Positions 1-8,690 of a stretch of DNA of 64,000 nucleotides are shown here, piece after piece. This DNA is from Flavobacterium plurextorum (lineage in GTDB: Bacteria > Bacteroidota > Bacteroidia > Flavobacteriales > Flavobacteriaceae). Positions within the stretch are counted from its first letter, which is position 1. The number at the start of each line of letters is the position of its first letter. A program made the translations under genes and the position numbers. The notes beneath the pieces are model-generated. The model saw only the letters and a list, made by a program, of their open reading frames with translations. It searched no databases and was not told where the DNA came from. Where the stretch lies: the NCBI RefSeq assembly GCF_002217395.1, contig NZ_MUHD01000024.1, positions 44,576 to 108,575 on the forward strand, written 5' to 3'.

Positions 1-1
1 C

Positions 2-124
2 TGGGGGAACGAAGTGGTAGTAGGAGGAAGAACAATTGATGTTCATATTAGAAAACTACGTGAAAAAATAGGCGAAGATCTTTTTAAAACCATAAAAGGG
101 GTAGGCTACAAATTTGAAGTTTAA
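2..124 (+). CDS. Response regulator, OmpR/PhoB family (C-terminal fragment)
   Basis: Only the last 40 codons are in the window; the receiver domain lies upstream of base 1. The visible part is the end of a winged-helix DNA-binding domain. It carries the recognition-helix and wing pattern VDVHIRKLREKIG followed by IKGVGYKFE, which is diagnostic of OmpR/PhoB-type regulators. The next gene is a PhoR-like histidine kinase on the same strand and the gene after that is an OprP-type porin. The pair is therefore probably a phosphate-responsive two-component system; that assignment is inferred from context. Confidence 0.9.
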   Translation, partial: WGNEVVVGGRTIDVHIRKLREKIGEDLFKTIKGVGYKFEV

Positions 125-140
125 GAATTCAATATTAAGG

Positions 141-308
141 AAACCATATAAGTGATATAAGTTCACTTAATTTCTGGTTTACCTACATTCACAATAATTA
201 TCTTTGTCAAAGTTCTGAACTTTGACAAAGATTTGCTTTTTTAAGTTCATATTGTAAATCCATACAACTAAGCTTTGCTTTTAAATGAACTGATATCACT
301 TATATGGT
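141..308. repeat. ACCATATAAGT-family nested inverted repeat
   Basis: Two outer arms at 141-170 and 281-308 are inverted copies of each other, with 26 of 28 positions matching over ACCATATAAGTGATATnAG plus TTCAnTTAA. Between them lies a separate perfect palindrome at 200-232 (arm ATCTTTGTCAAAGTT, 3-nt centre). The structure fills the 219-bp gap between the regulator and kinase genes. Related arms occur near 23243, 39342 and 53825. It encodes no protein. It may fold in the transcript and change expression of the kinase relative to the regulator. Confidence 0.8.
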
Positions 309-343
309 GAAAAAAATAATCCGTTAATGGTTTAATATTTTCA

Positions 344-1429
344 ATGAAAATTAATTTTAAAAAAACATACAAATTTGCTGTAAAATCGGCATTATATATA
401 AGTCTATTTGCAACAGGATTTGTACTCATATTGATGTCTTTATTTTATAAAGGTCAATTGAAACACCAAATTGCATTCGGCATAATTTTTTTAATCTCAA
501 TTTATATCTTCTCATTTCTGGTTTTACAATATCGTGTAGAACGTTTTATATATAGAAGAGTTAAAAAAATATATGATGAGGTTTCATTGTTAGAATCAAC
601 AACACTTATCAATCAGCCCATAACGACTGATATGGAAACGCTGTCGCGAGAAGTAAAAAAGTTTGCCACAGATAAAAAGCTGGAAATCGAAATGCTCGAA
701 ATTCGAGAGCAATACCGCAGAGAGTTTCTAGGAAACGTTTCGCACGAATTAAAAACACCATTATTTACCGTTCAAGGTTACGTTTCGACTTTGCTTGATG
801 GAGCAATGGATGATAAAAATATCCGAAAAAAATATTTAAAACGTGCCGAAAAAGGAGTTGAGCGATTAATTTACATAGTTGAAGATTTAGATATGATTAC
901 CAAATTAGAATCTGGTGATTTAAATTTGATGATTACTGATTTTGATATTGTAGAGCTCATTCATAATGTTTTCGATTTATTAGAAATGAAAGCTGATAAA
1001 AAGAAAATTAAATTGGCATTTGAAAGTAAAAATGTACAATCTGTAATTATTCGAGGTGATAAAGACAGGATTCAACAAGTTTTAGAAAATCTAATTGTAA
1101 ACTCGATTAAATACGGAAAAGAAGGCGGTTTGACCGAAGTTGGTGTAGTTAATTTAACCAAAAGAAAAGTTTTAATACGCATAAGCGATAACGGAGAAGG
1201 AGTTGAGAAACAAAATATTCCACGACTTTTTGAACGTTTCTATAGAGTTGATAAAAGCGGCACTCGATCTGAAGGAGGTTCTGGTTTAGGTTTGGCGATC
1301 GTAAAGCATATTATTGAGGCGCATAAAGAGAAAGTTTATGTAGAAAGTGAGTTCGGAATTGGTTCAGAATTCTCTTTTACGCTCGAAAAAGCGCTTAAGA
1401 ACCAAAAAACTGACGTTAAAAAATTGTAA
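344..1429 (+). CDS. Sensor histidine kinase, PhoR-like
   Basis: 361-aa membrane histidine kinase, presumed partner of the upstream response regulator. Two membrane helices occupy about residues 13-34 and 43-62 with only a few residues between them, so there is no sizeable periplasmic sensor domain. The HisKA motif NVSHELKTPL places the phosphorylated His at 134. The ATPase domain shows the N box (LENLIVNSIKYG), G1 box (SDNGEGV), F box (LFERFYRVDKS) and G2 box (GGSGLGLAIVKH). It lies 219 bp after the regulator, and the gap is filled by a repeat element, which is unusual for such pairs. The following porin supports a PhoR-like role, but the signal sensed cannot be read from the sequence. Confidence 0.92.
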   Translation: MKINFKKTYKFAVKSALYISLFATGFVLILMSLFYKGQLKHQIAFGIIFLISIYIFSFLVLQYRVERFIYRRVKKIYDEVSLLESTTLINQPITTDMETLSREVKKFATDKKLEIEMLEIREQYRREFLGNVSHELKTPLFTVQGYVSTLLDGAMDDKNIRKKYLKRAEKGVERLIYIVEDLDMITKLESGDLNLMITDFDIVELIHNVFDLLEMKADKKKIKLAFESKNVQSVIIRGDKDRIQQVLENLIVNSIKYGKEGGLTEVGVVNLTKRKVLIRISDNGEGVEKQNIPRLFERFYRVDKSGTRSEGGSGLGLAIVKHIIEAHKEKVYVESEFGIGSEFSFTLEKALKNQKTDVKKL

Positions 1430-1591
1430 GCGGGTTTTTGTCAAACACCCTAAAACAAAGGTGTTTAACAATAAATCAACATTCGGATTTAGTCCATAAC
1501 AATAAATTTTTATTATAGTAACATCTGGTTAATGATTTCTTAACATAGGTGATACATCTTTGCATTCTGAAATTAAGGGATTAAAGAAAGA

Positions 1592-2887
1592 ATGATAAAA
1601 AGAAAAATAATTGCAGTTTTATTACTGTTGACTTGGGCATCTAATGCACAAGATTTGAACAAGCAAGAAGTAAAAAACGAAGTAATTCGTATTTTAGACT
1701 CTATCAATAAAGCGAAACTGCCAGATACTAAGTCAGGAGTCAGCGGTGAGGAACATTGGTACGACAGAATTTCTTTAAGAGGTTATGCGCAAATTAGATA
1801 CAATGGATTGTTCTCTACAAACGACAAAGTTTCCTGCGAGCAATGTGATAAATCTTGGGGAACAACTTCTACAGCTCCAGACGCAAAATCAAACAACGGA
1901 CTTTTTATTCGTCGTGCTCGTTTAGTGTTTTCAGGACAGGTTCATCCTAATGTGTTTTTCTATTTTCAACCCGATTTTGCAAGTTCTCCAAGTACTGGAA
2001 TTCAGAATTTTGTGCAAATTCGTGATTTGTATTTCGATCTTTCTTTTGATAAGAAAAAAGAATATCGTGTACGTGTTGGACAAAGTAAAATCCCATACGG
2101 TTTCGAAAATATGCAGTCAAGTTCACAGCGTTTAGCTTTAGATCGTAACGATGCTATGAATAGTGCGATCTTGAATGAGCGTGATTTAGGCTTGTTTTTT
2201 TATTGGGCACCTGCTGAAATTAGAAAACGTTTTGAAATGCTTGTAAAAGACGGATTTAAAGGATCTGGCGATTATGGGGTTTTTGCTTTTGGAGTTTACA
2301 ATGGGCAAATTGCAAATAAACTAGACGGTAACAGAGACTTAAATGTTGTAGCAAGGGTTACTTATCCGTTTGTTATCGGAAGTCAAATTATAGAACCAGG
2401 AATTCAGGCTTACACAGGTAAATGGGCTTTTACTGGCGAAATTTCTCCGGGAGTAAAAGTTAACGATCCACAATATGTAAAAGACCAAAGAGTAGGTGCG
2501 ACTTTTGTTTTGTATCCAAGACCTTTCGGGATTCAGGCAGAATATAATGTCGGTACAGGACCTCGTTACAATACCTTAACCAATACTGTTGATGAAACAG
2601 ATTTAAATGGAGGTTATGTATTGATGAGCTATAAACTCGATTTTAAAAAACAACATCTTTACCCTTTCGCAAAATTTCAATATTATGACGGAGGTAAAAA
2701 ATATGAAAAAGACGCTAGAAGTTACGTTGTAAGAGATTACGAAATCGGTATAGAATGGCAGCCAATTAAAGCACTAGAATTAACTGCCGAATATGTAATT
2801 GCCGACAGAACTTTTGAAGACAGCGCACTTCCAATAAACAGACAACAAGGAAATTTACTGCGATTGCAAGCACAGTTCAATTTCTAA
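1592..2887 (+). CDS. Porin, OprP/OprO (phosphate-selective porin) family
   Basis: 431-aa outer membrane porin. Residues 1-19 form a signal peptide ending in SNAQ. A short region follows, then a barrel with features of the Porin_O_P family: an early strand RISLRGYAQIRYNG, the segment FIRRARLVFSGQ around residue 105, and RVGQSKIPYGFENMQSS around residues 160-175. The C-terminal strand ends in Phe (LLRLQAQFNF), as expected for BAM-inserted barrels. Members take up phosphate or polyphosphate in Pseudomonas; substrate choice here is inferred. The upstream region has two TAACAT copies 22 bp apart (1519 and 1541), which could be a regulator site but match no known consensus. The gene converges on the next with a 3-bp gap. 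Confidence 0.88.
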   Translation: MIKRKIIAVLLLLTWASNAQDLNKQEVKNEVIRILDSINKAKLPDTKSGVSGEEHWYDRISLRGYAQIRYNGLFSTNDKVSCEQCDKSWGTTSTAPDAKSNNGLFIRRARLVFSGQVHPNVFFYFQPDFASSPSTGIQNFVQIRDLYFDLSFDKKKEYRVRVGQSKIPYGFENMQSSSQRLALDRNDAMNSAILNERDLGLFFYWAPAEIRKRFEMLVKDGFKGSGDYGVFAFGVYNGQIANKLDGNRDLNVVARVTYPFVIGSQIIEPGIQAYTGKWAFTGEISPGVKVNDPQYVKDQRVGATFVLYPRPFGIQAEYNVGTGPRYNTLTNTVDETDLNGGYVLMSYKLDFKKQHLYPFAKFQYYDGGKKYEKDARSYVVRDYEIGIEWQPIKALELTAEYVIADRTFEDSALPINRQQGNLLRLQAQFNF

Positions 2888-2890
2888 AAA

Positions 2891-3961
2891 TTAGTCCTCA
2901 AAAACTGTAAATAGCGAATCCCAGTCTATTTCTTCATTAAATTGAGACAAACCCTTAAACGACTTTACTTTTGATAAATCATCAATCGTAAAGTCGTCTT
3001 GCATTGCATAAGGTACAAGATTTTCTTCCTGAAGTTTTACCGCCAGATATTCCTGTTCGTATTGTCCCGGAGTTGGAATAAAAAAAGCTTTTTTGCCCAA
3101 TTTAGCCAAGTCCATAACAGTTGTATAACCAGAACGACATAAAACAAAATCACTTTCATTAAAAGTCTGTTCTAATTGTTTAGAATTCATGAAATTGTAA
3201 TAAGTAACATTTCCAGCCTGCCATTTAGTTTGCGTTTTCTCTACAATTCCTTGCACAAAAACCACTTTCCCTTTATAGTCAGCTATTTCTTTTTGCAGTT
3301 TTTCGTCAAGATAAGTACGCTGAGGTTCCGGACCTGATAAAATAATCATCAAATCGTATATTTTAGGCGTTTCCTTTTTACGCATTCTGCTCAACGGACC
3401 AATATACTTCAGATTCAAATCATTGCTTTTAAGATGACCTAAATCGCCGGTAAGATTTGTTTTTTCATTGGAATCTGGAACCCAGCACTGCGAATATTTT
3501 TTTATAAAATACTGATGACATTTACTAGTAAACCAAGTAGTGTTTCCAGTCATCACATTCAACTGATGCGTCATAAAAACAGATGGTACTTTTTTACTAA
3601 AAACCCCCAATCTATTATCAGAAATTATTCCGTCAATACCATGTTTTTTAATCCAGCCGTTCACCATTTTTTTCTCATCTAAAATAGCAGCAATCATCTT
3701 CGGAAGATTTTTAATCAACTTCCATTTAAAGTTTTTACCATTTTTAGCATATTCAATGTGGTAAGAAGGCAGTTCCAGTGTTTGTATATATGGAAATTCT
3801 TTGCGCAGCAAAGCCAGCGCAACACCATCAGAAGCAATAATAGGAATAAAATTGTTTTCTTGAAGCGCCTTAATAATTGGGATGCATCTTGTGGCGTGGC
3901 CAAGTCCCCAGTTTAATGGAGCAACTAAAATTGTTTTGTTAGCAGAATAGTCAATGCTCAT
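2891..3961 (-). CDS. MurG-like glycosyltransferase (GT28-type fold)
   Basis: 356-aa cytoplasmic or membrane-associated glycosyltransferase with two Rossmann-like halves. The N-terminal glycine motif LNWGLGHATRC (about residues 17-27) corresponds to the acceptor-side loop of MurG-type enzymes. The C-terminal segment LCRSGYTTVMDLAKLGKKA followed by FIPTPGQYEQEYLA (about residues 274-307) matches the nucleotide-sugar binding region of the family. There is no signal peptide. Proteins of this kind are often annotated as UDP-GlcNAc-dependent transferases in flavobacteria, but donor and acceptor cannot be assigned here. It is convergent with the porin gene and not in an obvious operon. Confidence 0.8.
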   Translation of the reverse strand: MSIDYSANKTILVAPLNWGLGHATRCIPIIKALQENNFIPIIASDGVALALLRKEFPYIQTLELPSYHIEYAKNGKNFKWKLIKNLPKMIAAILDEKKMVNGWIKKHGIDGIISDNRLGVFSKKVPSVFMTHQLNVMTGNTTWFTSKCHQYFIKKYSQCWVPDSNEKTNLTGDLGHLKSNDLNLKYIGPLSRMRKKETPKIYDLMIILSGPEPQRTYLDEKLQKEIADYKGKVVFVQGIVEKTQTKWQAGNVTYYNFMNSKQLEQTFNESDFVLCRSGYTTVMDLAKLGKKAFFIPTPGQYEQEYLAVKLQEENLVPYAMQDDFTIDDLSKVKSFKGLSQFNEEIDWDSLFTVFED

Positions 3962-4060
3962 AGTTTAACGCTTTTTGCAAACGAAGATAAAGAAATATGT
4001 TTTTTATGCTATTTCGCACATATTACTAAATTATTAACACAATATTTTATTTAAGATTCT

Positions 4061-4170
4061 AAGGTGCTGAGGTACTAAGGTTCTAAGGTTTCTTTTTAGT
4101 AAATAAAAAAGCCGAACTTACGTTCGGCTTCAAAGTCTTTTATTTTAGAATCTTAGTACCTCAGTACCTT
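4061..4170. repeat. CTTAGnACCTnAG-family inverted repeat around a terminator
   Basis: Arms at 4061-4086 and 4145-4170 are inverted copies (24 of 26 positions) of a sequence built from AAGGTACTGAGGTACTAAG. They bracket the terminator hairpin of the adjacent histone-like gene. Shorter, degenerate relatives lie at about 31935-31973 and 34705-34750, so this is a dispersed extragenic family. It is non-coding. Confidence 0.7.
4101..4130 (-). terminator. Rho-independent terminator of the histone-like gene
   Basis: GCCGAAC (4111-4117) pairs with GTTCGGC (4122-4128) around a 4-nt loop. Read on the minus strand, the hairpin is followed by a T-rich run (TTTTTTATTT), so it terminates the minus-strand gene ending at 4174. 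Confidence 0.85.
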
Positions 4171-4173
4171 TTC

Positions 4174-4731
4174 TTAATCCTGAATATAGGTTTTATTACC
4201 ATTTTTGTTGATATAGTATTTACCGCCTCTTGGTCCTGTATATACTTTTTTACCATTGTATTCACCAGTAACCTTATCAGCTACTTTTGGTGCTTTTTCA
4301 TTCGTTTCTTTTAAAGTTTTTGTCGCAGTCTTTTTAGTTGCAGTTGCATCTTTACTCGCTGTTTTAGCTGCGGCATCAGCTTTCGAAGTTGTTTTCTTTA
4401 CGTCAGCTTTTGTACTTTCAGCTTTTGCTGTTGTTTTTTTAGCAGCGCTTGCTGTTTCCTTTTTTGCTTTTGCTGTTTCTTTGTCTGCTGTTTTTTTAGC
4501 AGCGTCAGCAGTTTCTTTTTTCGCTTTAGCGGTTTCCTTATCTGCAGTGCTTTTCGTTTTTGCAGCCTTATCAGCTGTTTTCTTTGCGTCTGCTGTAGTT
4601 TTATCAGCTTTAGCCTTAGTTTTCTTAGCAGTCGATTCGGTTTTACTTTTAGCCGCTTTAGTTACAGTTTCCTGAGCGTAAAAATTAGTAGATAAAACTA
4701 CTATAAAACAGAGCAATAATAATTTTTTCAT
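4174..4731 (-). CDS. Secreted histone-H1-like Lys/Ala protein with PBCV-type basic adaptor domain
   Basis: 185 aa. Residues 1-20 are a signal peptide ending FYAQ. Residues 21-148 are low complexity, made of repeated KKTADKE/TAKAKKETA blocks rich in Lys, Ala and Thr, like the histone H1 tail. The last 36 residues hold a compact motif, KKVYTGPRGGKYYINKNGNK, which resembles the small 'PBCV-specific basic adaptor' domain (GPRGGKYY). The combination of a basic repetitive tail and a C-terminal adaptor suggests binding to an acidic polymer such as DNA, teichoic-like or polysaccharide material outside the cytoplasm. That function is inference. The large antisense reading frame over the repeats is a by-product of the repeat composition. 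Confidence 0.8.
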   Translation of the reverse strand: MKKLLLLCFIVVLSTNFYAQETVTKAAKSKTESTAKKTKAKADKTTADAKKTADKAAKTKSTADKETAKAKKETADAAKKTADKETAKAKKETASAAKKTTAKAESTKADVKKTTSKADAAAKTASKDATATKKTATKTLKETNEKAPKVADKVTGEYNGKKVYTGPRGGKYYINKNGNKTYIQD

Positions 4732-4794
4732 AAGATTTTAGTTTAAATAGTATTATAAAATTAAGCAATTAATTCTTATGTTTTTTGTTAACCG

Positions 4795-7700
4795 CTAAAA
4801 ATATGCTCGAAGCTGAACGTTGCCTGTATGCACAGTAGATCCAGCCTCACTTTTACGTCCTTGATAGTTTAAATTTACATCTAAAAACTGTGTAATATTC
4901 TTTTGCAGCAGCAGTTTCCAAACCAAATTTTGTCCCGCTTGTAAACCTTCAAGCATTTGAAATCCTACTGATGAAAATTCATTCCCCGTAAATTTATTTT
5001 CATAAAAAGAAAATTCACCATTTAAAGTTACTTTTTTCTCTCCCGCAAAAGAAAACGAAGTTCCCAAACGGTTTTGCATCAATGTTTCAAAATTGCCAAT
5101 CTGATTTTCCTTGTTTTGAAATTCATAGAAAAAATCTAAACTGGTATTTTTCGAAAACAAATAACTGATTTTTGGCGCAAGCTGATAGCCTTTTAAATCA
5201 TAGTTTTTTTCGACAAAATCTGCAGAGATCAGATTAGTGCTGATTGTTTTTGTAAACAAATTAAATAACCAGCTTTTTTGATACAAATGCGTGTATTGTA
5301 GTTGATGTGAATTGTTTTTGACATTTTGTGAGCCAATTGAAAGTAAACTTTTTCCGTTATTGATAAGATACGAATAAGTAACAGAATGTTTCTGTTTGCC
5401 TCGATTATAGAATAAACTGTTTCTAAAACTCGAATTCAAACCCAGAATATTTTCATCTGAAGAATAAAAAGGATTCAACTCCAGCTCACCTTCACTTTTT
5501 ACTTTTCGATCCATAATAAAGGAAGTCTGGTTGTAGAAATAGGATATGATTTTCTTTAACCCTTTTTCATTTTGCCATTGCAGCGGATTCAGTACAACAG
5601 ATTGTGAAAATTTATTTTGATTGGTTTTGATGTAAACTCGATTCGGTAAAAAGATTCGGATAAACTTTGCTTGATCAGGAAAAGCCGCAATTTCAAATTC
5701 TTCCAGTTCCTGAATACCATTACCATTATAATCATTCCAAGTATAAACACCTTGTCCTGCAGGAACTTCAATATAGGTAAATTCTTGTTGAGCGATGGTT
5801 CCAGAACTCGTTTCGTAAGCGCTGCTTATTTGCATAAATTGGTTGAAGAATCGATCATTATAAAGAATCCTAGAGTTTAAAGAAGGTTCGTTTTTTCGAT
5901 TAGAATCTTTAAAATCAAGATTTCTATAACTTGCATAAACGGCTAAATCAGTTTTTTTATTCTGAATTAGTTTTGACTTTAAATAATAAGTCTGCGAGTT
6001 ATTTACATGCTGTAAAAGTCCGTTTTGTAAACTGTCATTTCTTCGTTGTAAATATCCTAGTTCTATAAAAACCTTTGTGCTGTCGCCGCGCCCAACAAAA
6101 GCACCATATTCAGAAAATCGCTGGCTTATCGCCGAGAATTGATTGGTAACTTTATCTTTTTCCTGATTGTCTTCAAGCTGCATGCTTCCTCCAATCCAGT
6201 TTTTGCCAAAATGATATTTAGTTCTCGTTTGATTTCTAATAAACTTTGAAGTCGATGTCGCTGCATCACTATTTAAAAAACTGCCTTGATTCTCGATTGT
6301 CCAATTTTTAAGTTTGAATAAAGCAGTCGCAGTATGACGAGCTCCCGAATAACTTTCTGTAAAATCCAATTTCTCAAATTGATAAGTAAATAACCCGATA
6401 TTAGAAGTCTCCTTTTTTGCAAACAAATCAAAGTTTAAACCCGTAACCAGTAAACTTTGATTTCCTAAAAGTGTTGTGTTTAAGTTCCAATCCCTGTTAA
6501 ATTCGATATTGTACAAGCGCTCTACAGATCTAAAATTCTTTTGAACAAATTGATAATCAGCAAAACCATCTAAAGTCCAATTTCTTGTAAAAAGACGTTT
6601 TTTGATATTCGTTTTAAAAGCAATGCCTTCGTTATCAGAATCATCAATTGGAGAAAATAAATTTTTGTCGTTATTACTCATTGCAATTTCAAAATCTACC
6701 ACTGTTTTTTCGTCAGGATTATACTTTCCTAGAAAAGTCGCCACCTGAATTTTTATTGGTGCAACTAACTGTACAATTGGTTCGTAGTTTCCTTGCGGAG
6801 TGCCATTTATTGGTGTAACATATTCATAAATTCGTTCAACAGAAGTATTATTTTGAATGATGTAATTTCCGAGATTATTGCCCACAAGACTAAATTTTAC
6901 GTTGTACAAAACATCCGCTGGATTTTTTGAGTACTCATAATATTCTACAGAATTGACACTGTTTTTTTTGTACAATATTTTATTTTCAGCATAAGCATCT
7001 TCATACGCCGATGGTGCTTTCATTAAATTTTGATTATCGCCCGCCTGCGCCAAAACCTGTACTTGTTCTGTAGAAAGATTTTGCTGTAACGGCTGGTTTT
7101 TCATGTCATTTTCGGAGTATAAATAACCGCCAAAACTCCAGCTTTTGTTTTCATGCGTTGCGCCTGCGTAAGTCACTAACCGATTGTAATTGCGTTCAGA
7201 ATATTGATATTCTACATTGATACGCATCTCTGAAGTTATCGTAAAAAGAGAAGTAAATACAATTTCGCCCGCATTATAATCAATTACGTAATCGTTGTTT
7301 TCTCCTCTTTTAAGCAAAACACCATTTACGTAAACACGCTCAGAACCTGAAATTACCAAAACATACAATTCGCCATTTTGTCCCTTAAGTTTATAAGGTC
7401 CTTGATTTCCTTCCTGACCTGTAAAAGTACTTTTCGCATATTGGCCTTTTACAAACGAAACCGAAGCAAAAACATTAGTTTTACTTTTTTCGGTATCAAA
7501 ATCAAAACTGGCCGAAAGTCCTTGAACTTTTTTGTTAAAACTCAAGAATTGTGTTTTCCGATTTTCCAGAAAAACATCACCCGCCCGAATGTTCCAATCA
7601 TCAGTAAAAAGTTCCATGAAAATATTGTCAAACTGATCTAGTTTTTGAGAATAACCGCCATCTTGAAGCGGAATATTATTGTCTTGCAGTGAAGCGCGCA

Positions 7701-8223
7701 AACTAACTTTATCGGATATTTTTCCAGTAATTTGTAAATCCAGATTAGAGTTTAAAACAGTATTTTGATTGTTTCCAATTGTTACACCTCGAGTAATACT
7801 TCCAGAAGTATTTAAGCCGTCAAAAGGAGTGACTTTTTTAGTGTTGGAATCGTCAATTTTGTATAATTTCTCAGTGCCAATATCGTTGCTCACCACTTGA
7901 CTGTCTTTGTAGAAGCCGTATTCTTTTGTTAAGAAATCAGGATAATTAAGATAATTAACAATTAAAGTATCCGAAACCGAAGTGAATTTTTCATTTAAAA
8001 GCAATGTTCCTTTTTGAAAATCAATTTTATAAAAAGTAGAATCAATGGGCTGATTTTTGGTGTTTAAAAGCTCAAAAAAACTGGAGTTTATACTAAAAGG
8101 TTCCAGATGAATTGTGTCTTTTACAACAACGACTTTTTTTGTTTTGTACAGTGATTCAGTTTCCTGCGCCTGAAGCCCAGAATACCAAAACAGTATCACA
8201 AAAAACAGTAATTTTTTCAACAT
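4795..8223 (-). CDS. Large outer membrane protein with SprA-like segments
   Basis: 1142 aa from the ATG at 8223; an upstream in-frame TTG at 8241 would add six residues ahead of the signal peptide and was not used. The signal peptide is residues 1-20 (ending LQAQ). Residues about 135-180 contain SITRGVTIGNNQNTVLNS and later SLRASLQDNNIPLQDGG. Residues about 280-330 contain SERVYVNGVLLKRG followed by NDYVIDYNAGEIVFT. These resemble segments I recall from SprA, the type IX secretion outer membrane translocon, but the protein is much shorter than SprA. The rest alternates aromatic and polar residues as in long beta-barrels and ends in VQLRAYF, a plausible C-terminal strand. It stands alone on the minus strand. 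Function unknown; outer membrane location is likely. Confidence 0.75.
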   Translation of the reverse strand: MLKKLLFFVILFWYSGLQAQETESLYKTKKVVVVKDTIHLEPFSINSSFFELLNTKNQPIDSTFYKIDFQKGTLLLNEKFTSVSDTLIVNYLNYPDFLTKEYGFYKDSQVVSNDIGTEKLYKIDDSNTKKVTPFDGLNTSGSITRGVTIGNNQNTVLNSNLDLQITGKISDKVSLRASLQDNNIPLQDGGYSQKLDQFDNIFMELFTDDWNIRAGDVFLENRKTQFLSFNKKVQGLSASFDFDTEKSKTNVFASVSFVKGQYAKSTFTGQEGNQGPYKLKGQNGELYVLVISGSERVYVNGVLLKRGENNDYVIDYNAGEIVFTSLFTITSEMRINVEYQYSERNYNRLVTYAGATHENKSWSFGGYLYSENDMKNQPLQQNLSTEQVQVLAQAGDNQNLMKAPSAYEDAYAENKILYKKNSVNSVEYYEYSKNPADVLYNVKFSLVGNNLGNYIIQNNTSVERIYEYVTPINGTPQGNYEPIVQLVAPIKIQVATFLGKYNPDEKTVVDFEIAMSNNDKNLFSPIDDSDNEGIAFKTNIKKRLFTRNWTLDGFADYQFVQKNFRSVERLYNIEFNRDWNLNTTLLGNQSLLVTGLNFDLFAKKETSNIGLFTYQFEKLDFTESYSGARHTATALFKLKNWTIENQGSFLNSDAATSTSKFIRNQTRTKYHFGKNWIGGSMQLEDNQEKDKVTNQFSAISQRFSEYGAFVGRGDSTKVFIELGYLQRRNDSLQNGLLQHVNNSQTYYLKSKLIQNKKTDLAVYASYRNLDFKDSNRKNEPSLNSRILYNDRFFNQFMQISSAYETSSGTIAQQEFTYIEVPAGQGVYTWNDYNGNGIQELEEFEIAAFPDQAKFIRIFLPNRVYIKTNQNKFSQSVVLNPLQWQNEKGLKKIISYFYNQTSFIMDRKVKSEGELELNPFYSSDENILGLNSSFRNSLFYNRGKQKHSVTYSYLINNGKSLLSIGSQNVKNNSHQLQYTHLYQKSWLFNLFTKTISTNLISADFVEKNYDLKGYQLAPKISYLFSKNTSLDFFYEFQNKENQIGNFETLMQNRLGTSFSFAGEKKVTLNGEFSFYENKFTGNEFSSVGFQMLEGLQAGQNLVWKLLLQKNITQFLDVNLNYQGRKSEAGSTVHTGNVQLRAYF

Positions 8224-8302
8224 AAACACTTTAACTCTCAAAAATCAAAAGTAGTATTTATAATCGGGAATTATCGCCTTGAATATTGCAGTTTGTTACA
8301 GA

Positions 8303-8530
8303 TTAATTGAGGTATTGTCCTAAGGTAATAAGAACAGCCATTATGACTAATAATACAAAAACAGAATTTGGATTTGCAAAATTTGTCGTCCAGCCAAACG
8401 CTTTAATTTTCTTTGGAGGAAAGATTCTTTTGTCTTTCGGATTGTAATAAAAAATTCCCCAAATCCAATTGTCAGGATCTTTGATCCATCTTTCTTTGGT
8501 TTCTTCAGAAGGCTCGTTTTCGTTTTCCAT
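8303..8530 (-). CDS. DUF5808-type small membrane protein
   Basis: 75 aa. The soluble N-terminal half contains DPDNWIWGIFYYNPKDKRIF, then PPKKIKAFGWTTNFANPNS, the conserved core I associate with DUF5808. A single hydrophobic helix at about residues 56-73 (VFVLLVIMAVLITLG) ends the protein, giving a tail-anchored topology. An overlapping frame at 8347-8598 lacks any recognisable feature and is discounted. The role of the family is unknown. Confidence 0.8.
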   Translation of the reverse strand: MENENEPSEETKERWIKDPDNWIWGIFYYNPKDKRIFPPKKIKAFGWTTNFANPNSVFVLLVIMAVLITLGQYLN

Positions 8531-8690
8531 GATTTTGGAATATTTAATCTTGTTTGTTTTTTCCTTTCAGATTTATAAAAATAGTTAAATATTTTCAACT
8601 ATCTGAATAATCGCATTCCTATTAAAATTAAAAAAGAAGGAAACCGAAATCATTTTTTTTTAGCTTTGTCAGGATAAACAAATTTGAATA

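Noticed and set aside
1519..1546. Pho box before the porin (two TAACAT copies 22 bp apart)
   Set aside because: The match is short, the known E. coli consensus does not fit, and no reference for this lineage was available.
4256..4675. Antisense frame across the histone-like gene
   Set aside because: It is the mirror of the Lys/Ala codon repeats and shows only low-complexity Ala/Val/Phe sequence.
8347..8598. Second frame overlapping the DUF5808 gene
   Set aside because: It lacks any family pattern, whereas the 8303-8530 frame has the full DUF5808 core.
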